This document shows, piece by piece, positions 16,692 to 25,376 of a DNA stretch of 32,843 nt. Each line of letters opens with the position of its first letter. The stretch's first letter is position 1. The translations under genes were made by a program, and so were the position numbers. The stretch lies in assembly GCA_017462785.1 (NCBI GenBank), contig JAFTQJ010000061.1:1-32843 (forward strand). The letters are read 5' to 3'. The DNA comes from Oscillospiraceae bacterium. Lineage in GTDB: Bacteria; Bacillota; Clostridia; Oscillospirales; Ruminococcaceae. The notes beneath the pieces were generated by a model. It ran no database searches and was not told the origin of the DNA. It worked only from the letters and a program-made list of their open reading frames with translations.

Positions 16692-17963
16692 TCAGAAAAT
16701 ATCCTTTTTGCTCTTGATGTACCGCCGGATCAGGATGATGATGATCGCCAGCAGGCAGAGGACAAGGAATGTGGGCATGAGCCATTTGTTCACGGTTTCC
16801 TCCTCGGCGGACTTCATTTCCGTCCAGAGGTCCTGCATGAGCTGGTTGGCTTCATTCGACAGGTTCACGAAAACGGTCGTGCGTTCCGCAATGAAATCCT
16901 GATCGGGATAGGACACGGGATCATTCTGCACTGCCTCATCGAGCATTGCAAATGCAGCGGAATGGGGCGTGGAATAGCAGATATAGTCGATATTGGCAAA
17001 GGCAATATCCGGTTCGCACATGAAGTTGATGTACATTTCTGCGGCTTCCTTCTGCTTGGCTCCTGCCGGAATGCACATCGCATCCACAAACAGGTTGGTA
17101 CCGCTTGCAGGAACGACGAAATTCAGGGAATCATTCTCCGCCATGATGGTCAGGGCATCACCTGCATAGTACGGGGCGATCAGGGCATCGCCCGCACCCA
17201 TCTTGTCGAAAATTTCATCCATGACATACGCCTGCACCACGCTTTTCTGCTCCTTGAGCTTCTCCGCACAGGCTTTCAGCTCGTCCGGATCTTCCGTATT
17301 GATGGAGCAGCCCATCAGGGATTCTGCGATCATGAACGCATCACGGGGATTATCAAACATCAGGATCTGGTCGAGGTAGGTTTCATCCCAGAGAATATCC
17401 CAGTCGATGTCCTCGGGATCGAGGTCGATCACGGTTTCATCGTAGATGATGCCGACCGTGCCCCATGTGTACGGGACGCTGTAGGCGTTCTCGGGGTCAT
17501 ATGCCATATTGCGGAAATTGTCCATGATATAGCTGAAATTCGGGATATTGTCAAAGTTCAGCTCCTGCACCATGTTCTCCTTGATCATCTTGCTGATCAT
17601 GTAGTCGGAGGGGATGATGATGTCATAGGACGCACCGCCGCCCTTGAGCTTGGCGTACAGCTCCTCATTGGTGGAGTAGTTGGTATAATTCACCTTGATG
17701 CCGGTGAGCTTGGTGAATTCCTCATTCACATTCAGCGTGCCCTCATCGGCACCTGTGGATATGTATTCGCCCCAGTTGTAGACATTGATGGAAATGCCGG
17801 CATCCTTGAAGCGTGTGTAGTATTCCGGATCAGAAATGGTGAGGGTCTGGGCAGCGGAAGCCTCCTCTTCGGCGGCTTCCTCCGTCACCTCGGAGGAACA
17901 TCCGGTCAGAAAGCCGAGCATGAACACGGGCAGACAGAGGATGGACAGAATTTGTTTCTTCAT
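16692..17963 (-). CDS. potD: Spermidine/putrescine ABC transporter substrate-binding protein PotD
   Basis: 423 residues from ATG 17963, two bases after the potC stop; a GTG six bases earlier is possible. It is a lipoprotein (LTGC, Cys22) with the periplasmic-binding fold (INVYNWGEYISTG, YDIIIPSDYMISKMI, VPYTWGTVGIIYD), typical of PotD. It would capture spermidine or putrescine outside the membrane for PotABC. The C-terminus carries an additional hydrophobic segment (about 393-413) followed by RRYIKSKKD, so the mature protein would be anchored at both ends. Confidence 0.93.
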   Translation of the reverse strand: MKKQILSILCLPVFMLGFLTGCSSEVTEEAAEEEASAAQTLTISDPEYYTRFKDAGISINVYNWGEYISTGADEGTLNVNEEFTKLTGIKVNYTNYSTNEELYAKLKGGGASYDIIIPSDYMISKMIKENMVQELNFDNIPNFSYIMDNFRNMAYDPENAYSVPYTWGTVGIIYDETVIDLDPEDIDWDILWDETYLDQILMFDNPRDAFMIAESLMGCSINTEDPDELKACAEKLKEQKSVVQAYVMDEIFDKMGAGDALIAPYYAGDALTIMAENDSLNFVVPASGTNLFVDAMCIPAGAKQKEAAEMYINFMCEPDIAFANIDYICYSTPHSAAFAMLDEAVQNDPVSYPDQDFIAERTTVFVNLSNEANQLMQDLWTEMKSAEEETVNKWLMPTFLVLCLLAIIIILIRRYIKSKKDIF

Positions 17964-17965
17964 AC

Positions 17966-18769
17966 TCACGCCCCCTTATAAGTACCGTTCTTCTTGGCGG
18001 TTCTCGTTTCAATGAGGTGCTTGACGATCAGGACGATCACGACCACAAGGAAGATCAGTGTGGACAATGCATTGATCTCAGGGGAGATCTTGCGTCTTGT
18101 CATGGAATAGATGGTGATGGGCAGCGTCTGCGAGGTCGAGCCGCTGGTGAAATAGCTGATGACAAAATCATCGAGCGAATAGGTGAAAGCGATCAGAAAA
18201 CCGCTGACGATGCCGGGCATGATCTCGGGGAGGATGACCTTCTTGAACGCCTGAAAGGGGCTGCATCCGAGATCCTGAGCCGCTTCATAGAGATGGGGAT
18301 CCATCTGCTTGAATTTCGGCATGATATTGAGGATGACATAGGGCACATCGAAGGTGATGTGTGCAAGCAGGAGCGTCACAAAGCCGAATTCGAGGTTCAT
18401 TCTTGCTGCGAAGAACACGAACAGGAGCATGAGGGATACACCAGTGACGATCTCGGGGTTGATGATGGGCATATTGGTGATATTCATGACCACAGCCTTG
18501 GGCACTTTCCGCATGCTGTTGATGCCGATGGCAGCGAGCGTGCCGAGGATGGTGGAAATGATGCTGGTAAGGACTGCAATGATGATGGTGTTCACAAGAG
18601 AAGAAATGATGATCTCATTGTGGAACAGTCTTTCATACCAGTCAAGGGTGAAGCCGCTGAACACGGAACGGCTTTTGGTTTCATTGAATGAAAAGACGAT
18701 CAGAACAAAGATCGGGACATACAGAAAGAGCATGACCAGAACAAGATAAAGATGAGCCAATTTTTTCAT
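17966..18769 (-). CDS. potC: Spermidine/putrescine ABC transporter permease PotC
   Basis: 267 residues with six predicted transmembrane segments and the EAA coupling motif (EAAQDLGCSPFQAFKKVILPEIMPG), typical of the second polyamine permease. The start at ATG 18769 has AAGGGGGGCGG upstream. It sits between potB (13 bp gap) and potD in the order A-B-C-D. Confidence 0.94.
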   Translation of the reverse strand: MKKLAHLYLVLVMLFLYVPIFVLIVFSFNETKSRSVFSGFTLDWYERLFHNEIIISSLVNTIIIAVLTSIISTILGTLAAIGINSMRKVPKAVVMNITNMPIINPEIVTGVSLMLLFVFFAARMNLEFGFVTLLLAHITFDVPYVILNIMPKFKQMDPHLYEAAQDLGCSPFQAFKKVILPEIMPGIVSGFLIAFTYSLDDFVISYFTSGSTSQTLPITIYSMTRRKISPEINALSTLIFLVVVIVLIVKHLIETRTAKKNGTYKGA

Positions 18770-18782
18770 ATGCCGCCCCCCC

Positions 18783-19592
18783 TTAAATCAACACTTGATC
18801 ATCCGGACTGAACTGATTCATCACCGTCATGATCAGCAGGATAATCACCATCAGTACCAGCGAGATCGCCGCCCCGAGATGCGGATTATAGGCATTGCCG
18901 AGGAACTGCATCTCGATGAGGTCACCGATGAGCAGATTCGAGCCGCCGCCGAGCATACGGGAAATAATAAAGGTGGAGATCGCCGGCACGAATACCATTG
19001 TAATACCGGAGGTGATGCCGGGCACGCTCAGGGGGATGATGACACGGAAGAGGGTATTCCAGAAATTGCAGCCGAGGTCGGTTGCCGCTTCGAGGACGCT
19101 CTTGTCGATCTTCACCATCACGGAATACAGCGGCAGGATCATGAAGGGCAGGTAATTGTAGACCATGCCCAGCACAACCGCACCGGAGGTGTTGATGAGC
19201 TTGAACGGTCCCAGCCCCACAAGCCCGAACAGGTAATTGATGATGCCGTTATTGCCGAGGAGCGTCATCCATGCGTAGGTACGCAGGAGGAAGTTCATCC
19301 ACATGGGGAGCATGACGATCAGGAGCATTGTCCCCTGCTTGTGCTTGTCCATGCGTGAAAGGATGAATGCCAGAGGGTACGCCATGATCAGGCAGATCAC
19401 GGTAGCGATCAGTGCAAGCCAGATGGAACGCACGAAGATATTGGCATACTGTCCGACATCGGATACATACTGAATGGTAAATCTGCCCTCATCATTGGTG
19501 AGTGCAAAATATGCCACCATGAGCAGGGGCACAAGAATGAACACCACCATCCACACAAGATAGGGGGCAGCGAAAATTTTCATCTGCTTCAT
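18783..19592 (-). CDS. potB: Spermidine/putrescine ABC transporter permease PotB
   Basis: 269 residues with six transmembrane segments and the EAA motif (EAATDLGCNFWNTLFRVIIPLSVPG). I chose ATG 19592 because GGAGG lies seven bases upstream. An in-frame ATG at 19598 overlaps the potA stop (ATGA) but would leave the ribosome-binding site too close. It pairs with PotC to form the membrane channel. Confidence 0.92.
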   Translation of the reverse strand: MKQMKIFAAPYLVWMVVFILVPLLMVAYFALTNDEGRFTIQYVSDVGQYANIFVRSIWLALIATVICLIMAYPLAFILSRMDKHKQGTMLLIVMLPMWMNFLLRTYAWMTLLGNNGIINYLFGLVGLGPFKLINTSGAVVLGMVYNYLPFMILPLYSVMVKIDKSVLEAATDLGCNFWNTLFRVIIPLSVPGITSGITMVFVPAISTFIISRMLGGGSNLLIGDLIEMQFLGNAYNPHLGAAISLVLMVIILLIMTVMNQFSPDDQVLI

Positions 19593-19594
19593 CT

Positions 19595-20638
19595 TCATTC
19601 CTCCGTTTTCTTCATAATATGAATGTCGAACGGATCAAAGGTCATGCCGATCATTGCACCGACCGGCTCCGCCTTGGTGGAATGGATGATCCATTTGTGA
19701 TCCACACCGTCCACGATCATTTCATAGTGCACGCCCTTGAATACCACGGATTCCACAATACCGGTGAGCTTTGCACCCTCGGCAGAAATGACCTTGACAT
19801 CCTCCGGACGGATCACCACGTCCACGGTTTCATTCGGGGAAAAGCCCTTATCGACACATTCAAACTGTCTGCCGGTGAATTCCACCACGCAGTCCTTGGG
19901 CATATGACCGTTGACGATATTGCTCTCGCCGATAAAGTCCGCAACGAATGCATTGACCGGCTCATTATAAATGTCCGTCGGAGAGCCGATCTGCTGGATC
20001 ACGCCGCCGTTCATAACGACAATGCGGTCGGACATGGTGAGGGCTTCCTCCTGATCGTGGGTGACATAGACAAAGGTCAGCTCCATTGCCTGCTGGATCT
20101 TGCGAAGCTCGGTCTGCATTTCCTTGCGGAGCTTCAGGTCAAGAGCACCCAGCGGTTCATCAAGGAGGAGGACTTTCGGCTGATTGACAAGTGCACGGGC
20201 GATGGCAACACGCTGCTGCTGACCGCCGGACAGACGGTTGACAGTCCGCTTTTCAAAGCCCTTGAGATTGACAAGCTCCAGCATTTCGCCGACACGTCTG
20301 AGGATCTCCTTTTCGGGGAGCTTTTTGACACGCAGACCGAATGCAATATTTTCATAGACATTGAGGTGGGGGAAAAGTGCATACCGCTGGAATACGGTAT
20401 TGACATTGCGTTTATGGGGCGGCACACCGTTGATCTTTTTTCCCTCAAACAGCACATCACCGCTGGTCGGCTCAATGAAACCGCCGATGATCCGCAGAGT
20501 TGTGGTCTTGCCGCATCCGGACGGGCCTAAAAATGTCACGAACTCCTTATCCTTGATGTCAAGACTGATGCTTTTCAGGATGCGTTCGCCGTCCTCGAAT
20601 TCCACTACAATATCCTTCAGGCTGACTACATTCTCCAT
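19595..20638 (-). CDS. potA: Spermidine/putrescine ABC transporter ATPase PotA
   Basis: 347 residues. Walker [10 protein letters not shown] (38-46), Q-loop [11 protein letters not shown], signature LSGGQQQR (136-143), Walker B VLLLDEP and switch His in YVTHDQEEA. The C-terminal TOBE domain carries [10 protein letters not shown]. The start at ATG 20638 has AAAGGAAC upstream. First gene of potABCD. Confidence 0.95.
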   Translation of the reverse strand: MENVVSLKDIVVEFEDGERILKSISLDIKDKEFVTFLGPSGCGKTTTLRIIGGFIEPTSGDVLFEGKKINGVPPHKRNVNTVFQRYALFPHLNVYENIAFGLRVKKLPEKEILRRVGEMLELVNLKGFEKRTVNRLSGGQQQRVAIARALVNQPKVLLLDEPLGALDLKLRKEMQTELRKIQQAMELTFVYVTHDQEEALTMSDRIVVMNGGVIQQIGSPTDIYNEPVNAFVADFIGESNIVNGHMPKDCVVEFTGRQFECVDKGFSPNETVDVVIRPEDVKVISAEGAKLTGIVESVVFKGVHYEMIVDGVDHKWIIHSTKAEPVGAMIGMTFDPFDIHIMKKTEE

Positions 20639-20657
20639 TTCACACGTTCCTTTCGGG

Positions 20658-20690
20658 GAAATGTCAAAAAGGAAGAAATTTCGACATTTC
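20658..20690. promoter_or_regulatory. Inverted repeat in the potA leader
   Basis: GAAATGTC (20658-20665) and GACATTTC (20683-20690), perfect 8-bp arms 17 bp apart, between the promoter and the potA start. A third related half-site, AAATGTC, lies at 20752-20757 over the -35 box. It could be a repressor operator or an RNA hairpin. Confidence 0.5.
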
Positions 20691-20730
20691 ACAATAAAAT
20701 CGGTACTGTGGCAAAAAATATACCATATTA

Positions 20731-20759
20731 ACTATACGGCAAAACAGGGAAAATGTCAA
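20731..20759 (-). promoter_or_regulatory. Promoter of potABCD
   Basis: On the minus strand TTGACA (20754-20759), 17-bp spacer and TATAGT (20731-20736). Confidence 0.75.
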
Positions 20760-20786
20760 TAGTTTTCGGGGAATTTTCTTGGAACG

Positions 20787-21143
20787 TCATCCGGTAAAAT
20801 CAGGCTTCACTGCATCAGCCAGAATTACAGTTACCGGCTTATTCATTTTCCGACAGTTGTCAATGACATATTTCGTTCCCCTGGAGCTGCCGTCCCAGAA
20901 GGCAAGGACTGCATCTGCGTACGCAATGATCTGTAAATTCCGTTTCAAGGGTGCACCCCTCCGGAATTTCTGATAATCCGGAAGAAATTCTTTCAAAGGA
21001 ATACCGTGTTTCTGAGCGTACGCCCTTGCACAGCTGTCAACGCCCCGTGCTCCCCCACTCACGATTTCCGTCACATTGTCCGGCAGATACTGTTCAAGAT
21101 TTGAGATGCTCACATTCCGTGAACCAATGACTGCAATTTTCAT
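20787..21143 (-). CDS. SLOG-family (YspA/YpsA-like) nucleotide-binding protein
   Basis: 118 residues from ATG 21143, with AAAGGAAAAG upstream. It has the Rossmann-like SLOG pattern: KIAVIGSRN at the N-terminus, then the glycine motif SGGARGVD (29-36), and AVLAFWDGSSRGT near residue 85. SLOG proteins bind nucleotides or nucleotide-derived ligands; small stand-alone members occur near mobile or conflict genes, but this one has no partner effector nearby. It is divergent from the ribbon-helix-helix gene. Confidence 0.8.
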   Translation of the reverse strand: MKIAVIGSRNVSISNLEQYLPDNVTEIVSGGARGVDSCARAYAQKHGIPLKEFLPDYQKFRRGAPLKRNLQIIAYADAVLAFWDGSSRGTKYVIDNCRKMNKPVTVILADAVKPDFTG

Positions 21144-21160
21144 AGACTTTTCCTTTCTAT

Positions 21161-21204
21161 TGGATGCATTTTAGATACATTTTGCATCCATACAATACAT
21201 TATA
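21161..21204. promoter_or_regulatory. Operator-like repeats and extended -10 between the SLOG and RHH genes
   Basis: A perfect inverted repeat TGGATGCA (21161-21168) and TGCATCCA (21183-21190) encloses two direct repeats on an 11-bp period, GATGCATTTTA and GATACATTTTG. On the minus strand an extended -10 TGGTATAAT (21199-21207) lies just upstream with a weak -35, so the repeats overlap the expected transcription start of the SLOG gene. The adjacent RHH protein is the obvious candidate binder (inference). Confidence 0.55.
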
Positions 21205-21268
21205 CCACAGTTTCACGGTAAAATAAAGTCATTCCAGAAGAAAATTAAACATAAAAGGAGTGCATTTT

Positions 21269-21457
21269 ATGTCCATGAAAAGTCTGTCGATCCGGATTGA
21301 TTCCGACATGCTGGATAAGCTGCATGTGGTTGCTGACTATGAAGCACGTTCTGCAAATGGTCAGATTCTGATCCTCATTCGTGAGTGCATCGAAAAATAT
21401 GAGGAGAGGCACGGCAAAATTGAATTGGGAAATGAGAAGAAAAACACCGGAGCCTGA
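21269..21457 (+). CDS. Small ribbon-helix-helix (Arc-like) DNA-binding protein
   Basis: 62 residues from ATG 21269, with AAAGGAG eight bases upstream; a GTG three codons earlier is less likely. A beta strand (KSLSIRID) followed by two helices (DMLDKLHVVADYEAR, NGQILILIRECIEKYEERHG) is the RHH fold of Arc/MetJ/antitoxin-type regulators. No toxin gene is adjacent. The stop codon lies inside the terminator hairpin. Confidence 0.75.
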   Translation: MSMKSLSIRIDSDMLDKLHVVADYEARSANGQILILIRECIEKYEERHGKIELGNEKKNTGA

Positions 21458-21473
21458 ACGCTTCGGTGTTTTT
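21441..21473 (+). terminator. Terminator overlapping the RHH stop codon
   Basis: AAAACACCG/CGGTGTTTT stem, extended by GAG/CTT, with TTT following. The TGA stop (21455-21457) lies in the loop. The following stretch 21474-21577 holds no gene. Confidence 0.75.
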
Positions 21474-21577
21474 GCTGCAAAGAATGCACCGGCTCCGGTC
21501 GGGGGGCAATCCCCCATGCTTTCAGATCCTCCCCTCCCCGAAAAGTCAAAACATCACTTTTTTAATAAGATATGCTA

Positions 21578-21606
21578 TTGACAACGCATGCATGATGCAG
21601 TATAAT
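21578..21606 (+). promoter_or_regulatory. Promoter of the dockerin arabinanase gene
   Basis: Perfect TTGACA (21578-21583), 17-bp spacer and TATAAT (21601-21606). The spacer contains GCATGCATGATGC, a palindrome-like run that could be a regulator site. Confidence 0.85.
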
Positions 21607-21663
21607 TGTAACTGTAATATGAACAATTCTCGGAAAGTAACAAATATGAAAGGAGTTCATTTT

Positions 21664-24378
21664 ATGAGGGGAATTTTGAAAAGAAGTGCGGCTTTCCTGC
21701 TTGCCGGTGCAGTTGCCGCATCCTCCGGCATTGCCGGCATCATCGGCTCTGCGGCAAATCACGCAAGAGTGGCAGTCCATGACCCGTCCATCTACAAGAT
21801 GGAGGACGGCAGTTATTTTATCATCGGCTCGCATTTAGGTGCGGCGACCTCTCCGGATCTCGGCAGCTGGACGCATGCTGCGAATTCTGCCGCAGGTACG
21901 AAGAACACCACATTCTTCAAGGACATCTACACCGACCTTGCAGTTCCGGCAGCATGGTCATCCCCGTCCAATGCAAATTATGACCTCTCCGGCAATCTCT
22001 GGGCACCGGATATTATCTGGAATCCGGAGCTTGGCAAATACTGCATGTACCTGAGTGTCAACGGCGACAACTGGAAATCCTCCATCGTCATGTGCACAGC
22101 GGACAATATCGAGGGTCCGTACACCTATGTGGATACCGTGGTATACTCCGGCTTCAACAACAGCGACACGTTCCACTATTCCAAGACGGATGTGGAAAAG
22201 GTGCTCGGCAGCAATCCCGATATTTCCCGCTACCTTTCCAACGGTGAATGGAATGCCAACTACGGCACGAATGCCATTGATCCGGCGGTGTTCTATGATG
22301 AAAGCGGTGCACTGTGGATGGTCTACGGTTCCTGGTTCGGCGGTCTGTTCATGCTGGAGCTTGACGAAAGCACGGGTCTGCGTGATTATCATGTGACCTA
22401 TCAGACCGTGAACAACGCATCGGATGCCTACATGGGCATCAAGGTCGCAGGCGGTCACTGGGTATCCGGTGAAGGCCCGTACATTGAGTACATGGAGGAT
22501 CCGGAAACGGGCAAGGGCTATTACTATCTCTTCGTTTCCTATGGCTGCTTCAACAATGACGGCGGCTACAATATGCGTGTGTTCCGCAGCGACTATCCGG
22601 CAGGTCCCTATGTCGATCAGAACGGCAACTCCGCTGTGTACACCTCCGGCGGCAACAATATCGGCGGCAATATCGGCATGAGGCTGATGAGCAATTACAA
22701 GTGGAACTGCAATGACAGACCGAACAAGGCACAGGGTCACAATTCCCTGCTGATGGATGATGACGGCAAGCTCTTTGTGATCTATCACAACAAATTCGAC
22801 GATGCCTACGGCTTCCATGAGGTGCGTGTGCACCAGCTCCTGATGAATGAGGATGGCTGGGTGAATGCGGCACCCTATGAATATGTACCGGGTGAGGAAG
22901 TTTCCGCTGCCGGTCATACGATGGAGGCAGTCACGGGTGAATATGAATTCATTTTCCACCAGCTGAACCAGACCATTGTGGATGATCAGGTAACCAGCGG
23001 CAACAATGCGGAGGTGGAATATTCCCAGAATATCACACTGAATGCGGACGGCACTGTTACGGGCGATATTACCGGCACATGGACAATGGCGGAGGATTCT
23101 GCGGACATGACCCTGACCTATGACGGCGTGACCTACAAGGGCAGCTTCATTGTGCAGGCGGATGAATCGGCGGAGATGGTGCAGAAGATGACGTTCACTG
23201 CATCCGGCAACAATACCTGTGTATGGGGCAGCAAGAAGGATGCCTATGTATTCTCCGAGGATCTGAAGGATGCATCCAATGCGGAAAGCAAGCTCACCTA
23301 TGCACCGCAGACAGCACAGCATCCCACGGACTACTCCAGACTTTCCGGCACGGAGCTTCTCTCCGGCGTTTCCTACTATATTACGAGCAAATTCAGCGGC
23401 ATGGTGCTTGACCTTGCAGGCGGAGCAACGGAGGACGGCACGGGGATCCAGCAGTGGAACAGGACGGGCGGCAGTCATCAGGAATGGCGTATCTGTGCGG
23501 TGGATGAGGAATACTGCAAGATCGTTTCTCTCTCGGACGAATCGAAGTGCATCGGCGTGCAAAACACAACGGAACCGGGAGCGAAGCTTGCAGAATTGCA
23601 GACCTACACGGGCGAGGACAGCCAGCTGTGGAAGATCGTGCAGGACGGTGCATTCTATGGTATCATTTCCAAGGCAAATGATAACGCAGGACTGGACGTT
23701 TACGGCTGGTCGGACGAAGCCGGCGGCGAGATCGCAATCTATGATTTCTGGGGCGGCGGCTGCCAGCTCTGGAATCTGGAGCCGGTCTGCCCGAGCGTTC
23801 CGGACGGCAGCTACATGGTGAAGAACGTTAACAGCAGCCTGTTCATGACCCTGCAGAACAATGTGAACGCAGCACAGGGAATTCCCCATGCATGGAAATT
23901 CACGAAGCAGGAGGACGGCACCTATCTGATTCAGGCAGAAAACGGCGAATATCTGACTGTGTATGAAAATGCGGCGGATGACGGGCTGAATATCGGCGTG
24001 GAGGAGTTCGACGACAGCGTCGGTCAGTATTTCAGACTGCACTGCAATGCGGACGGTTCCTATGTCCTGCTCACAGAATCCTCCCACGGCAAGTCCTGTG
24101 CGGATGTATTCGAGATCAGCACGGAGCCGAATGCGAACATCTGCCAGTGGAATTACTGGGGCGGCGACGGACAGAAATTCATCCTCGAACCGGCGGGCAG
24201 ACCTGATGGTGATGTGAATGCGGATGATAGTTTCAACATCAAGGATATTATCATGATGCAGAAGCATCTGCTCGATGCCGGCAGCATCGTGGACTGGATC
24301 GCAGGCGACATCGACAACAGCAACAGCATCAATGCATTTGATCTGGCAATGATGAAGAAAATGCTGCTTGCAAAATAA
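21664..24378 (+). CDS. Secreted GH43 endo-arabinanase with ricin-type domains and dockerin
   Basis: 904 residues from ATG 21664 (AAAGGAG upstream). A signal peptide (1 to about 31) leads to a GH43 five-blade propeller of the endo-1,5-alpha-arabinanase type: base Asp40 (VHDPSIY), NLWAPDIIWN, Asp206 (NAIDPAVF) and acid Glu270 (SGEGPYIEY). A beta-sandwich like the C-terminal domain of Abn2-type arabinanases follows (about 430-550), then two ricin-type beta-trefoil regions (about 565-705 and 715-840) that would bind sugars. It ends in a type I dockerin (848-904) with two calcium loops, DVNADDSFNIKD and DIDNSNSINAFD. It would cut pectic arabinan while docked on a cellulosome scaffold. Monocistronic, with its own promoter and terminator. 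Confidence 0.93.
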   Translation: MRGILKRSAAFLLAGAVAASSGIAGIIGSAANHARVAVHDPSIYKMEDGSYFIIGSHLGAATSPDLGSWTHAANSAAGTKNTTFFKDIYTDLAVPAAWSSPSNANYDLSGNLWAPDIIWNPELGKYCMYLSVNGDNWKSSIVMCTADNIEGPYTYVDTVVYSGFNNSDTFHYSKTDVEKVLGSNPDISRYLSNGEWNANYGTNAIDPAVFYDESGALWMVYGSWFGGLFMLELDESTGLRDYHVTYQTVNNASDAYMGIKVAGGHWVSGEGPYIEYMEDPETGKGYYYLFVSYGCFNNDGGYNMRVFRSDYPAGPYVDQNGNSAVYTSGGNNIGGNIGMRLMSNYKWNCNDRPNKAQGHNSLLMDDDGKLFVIYHNKFDDAYGFHEVRVHQLLMNEDGWVNAAPYEYVPGEEVSAAGHTMEAVTGEYEFIFHQLNQTIVDDQVTSGNNAEVEYSQNITLNADGTVTGDITGTWTMAEDSADMTLTYDGVTYKGSFIVQADESAEMVQKMTFTASGNNTCVWGSKKDAYVFSEDLKDASNAESKLTYAPQTAQHPTDYSRLSGTELLSGVSYYITSKFSGMVLDLAGGATEDGTGIQQWNRTGGSHQEWRICAVDEEYCKIVSLSDESKCIGVQNTTEPGAKLAELQTYTGEDSQLWKIVQDGAFYGIISKANDNAGLDVYGWSDEAGGEIAIYDFWGGGCQLWNLEPVCPSVPDGSYMVKNVNSSLFMTLQNNVNAAQGIPHAWKFTKQEDGTYLIQAENGEYLTVYENAADDGLNIGVEEFDDSVGQYFRLHCNADGSYVLLTESSHGKSCADVFEISTEPNANICQWNYWGGDGQKFILEPAGRPDGDVNADDSFNIKDIIMMQKHLLDAGSIVDWIAGDIDNSNSINAFDLAMMKKMLLAK

Positions 24379-24382
24379 TGAA

Positions 24383-24418
24383 AGAACCGTCCGGGCATGG
24401 CTCGGACGGTTCTTTTTC
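24383..24418 (+). terminator. Terminator of the arabinanase gene
   Basis: AGAACCGTCCG/CGGACGGTTCT, 11-bp stem, followed by TTTTTCT. Confidence 0.92.
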
Positions 24419-24429
24419 TGTCGTCGGCT

Positions 24430-24681
24430 TCACTGCATCCTGCCGCAGATCTCACCGAATCTTGCACAGATCGCTCCGTAATTCTCCCGTCTGTGCGGAT
24501 ACAGACAGCCGGAACAGTCCTTGGTGCCGTCCGGCAGGATGGTGAATGCACCGCCGCATTCCGTACCGAGCACATACAGCGGACAGTAGCAGAACAGACA
24601 GTTGAAATCCTCCGGATCCGCCCCCTCATGGCAGGGAAAGCATTCACAGCTTTTATGTGAAAAATATTGATATTCCGGCAT
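24430..24681 (-). CDS. Cysteine-rich small protein (metal-binding), last gene of the ECF operon
   Basis: 83 residues with eleven Cys, including CECFPC, CLFCYC and CSGC, from ATG 24681 with GGAGGG upstream. It matches the Cys-rich small-domain family (PF04071-like), a probable metal-binding module. Similar Cys-rich segments are fused to the cobalamin-synthesis enzyme CobD in some archaea, which fits a corrinoid locus. It starts 8 bp after the S-component gene. The exact role is unknown. Confidence 0.7.
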   Translation of the reverse strand: MPEYQYFSHKSCECFPCHEGADPEDFNCLFCYCPLYVLGTECGGAFTILPDGTKDCSGCLYPHRRENYGAICARFGEICGRMQ

Positions 24682-24689
24682 ATTCCCTC

Positions 24690-25376
24690 CTAAACTCCAT
24701 ATTTGATCCTGATCCTCTCAAGCTTCTCCCCGAAGGGCTTGGCAAGCCAGAACAGGAACAGGAAATTGGACACGGCATAGAGCACCAGATGCGGCAGGGA
24801 AGCCAATATTTTGGCGAGATACAGCTGAAGATCGAACCCCTCCCCGTACCAGAGCACCGTCCATACATCCATGATCATCGAATAGAGCACACCAGCCAGC
24901 AGACCGGTGCACAGAAGCAGTGCACGGCTCCGCTTCAGCGGCTCCGCCATTGCTCCGGCAATCCAGCCGATCAGCCCCCACGCAAGCATCTGGAATGCCG
25001 TCCACGGTCCCTGTCCGAAGTAGAAATTCGACAGAAGTGCCGCCATTGCACCGGTCAGAAAACCGGCTTCACTGCCGAGGTACATTGCCGTCAGCATAAT
25101 GACCGCCGTCACGGGCTTGCAAAGGGGGATGAAGCGTCCGGCAATGCACAGTGCCGTCATGATCGCAGTGAGCACCAAACGCCGTGTTCCGGTCTTTTTT
25201 CGTTCGATGCCAGCCAGAAAGAGAAGCACGGACAATGCCGCCGCCGCAAAGGAAATGAACAGATGCCGCCTCTCTCCGAAAATGACCGCCCCCGCAATCA
25301 CGAGAGCAGGCAGGAGCACAAAGGGAATTGCCCATCTGAGGACATTTTGAAGCATGCGGTTTCGGATCATGAGCAT
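24690..25376 (-). CDS. ECF transporter S component, probably cobalamin-type
   Basis: 228 residues with about six hydrophobic segments. I chose ATG 25376 because AGGGGG lies eight bases upstream; ATG 25370, overlapping the ATPase stop as ATGA, is the alternative. The core segment (LTAIMTALCIAGRFIP, then GSEAGFLTGAMAALLSNFYFGQGPWTAFQMLAWGL, quoted here only in part as recognised motifs GQGPWT and QMLAWG) matches vitamin S components. The S component gives substrate specificity. Corrinoid specificity is inferred from the upstream riboswitch and the transcobalamin-like neighbours, not from its own sequence. Confidence 0.8.
   Translation of the reverse strand: MLMIRNRMLQNVLRWAIPFVLLPALVIAGAVIFGERRHLFISFAAAALSVLLFLAGIERKKTGTRRLVLTAIMTALCIAGRFIPLCKPVTAVIMLTAMYLGSEAGFLTGAMAALLSNFYFGQGPWTAFQMLAWGLIGWIAGAMAEPLKRSRALLLCTGLLAGVLYSMIMDVWTVLWYGEGFDLQLYLAKILASLPHLVLYAVSNFLFLFWLAKPFGEKLERIRIKYGV

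Noticed and set aside
21269-21457. Antitoxin of a toxin-antitoxin pair
   Set aside because: The RHH fold fits an antitoxin, but no toxin-sized gene follows. The next feature is a terminator.
21958-24267. 769-codon open frame antisense to the arabinanase
   Set aside because: Same codon-bias effect. The His/Ile/Val-rich translation has no domain, and the GH43 frame with catalytic residues is clearly the real one.
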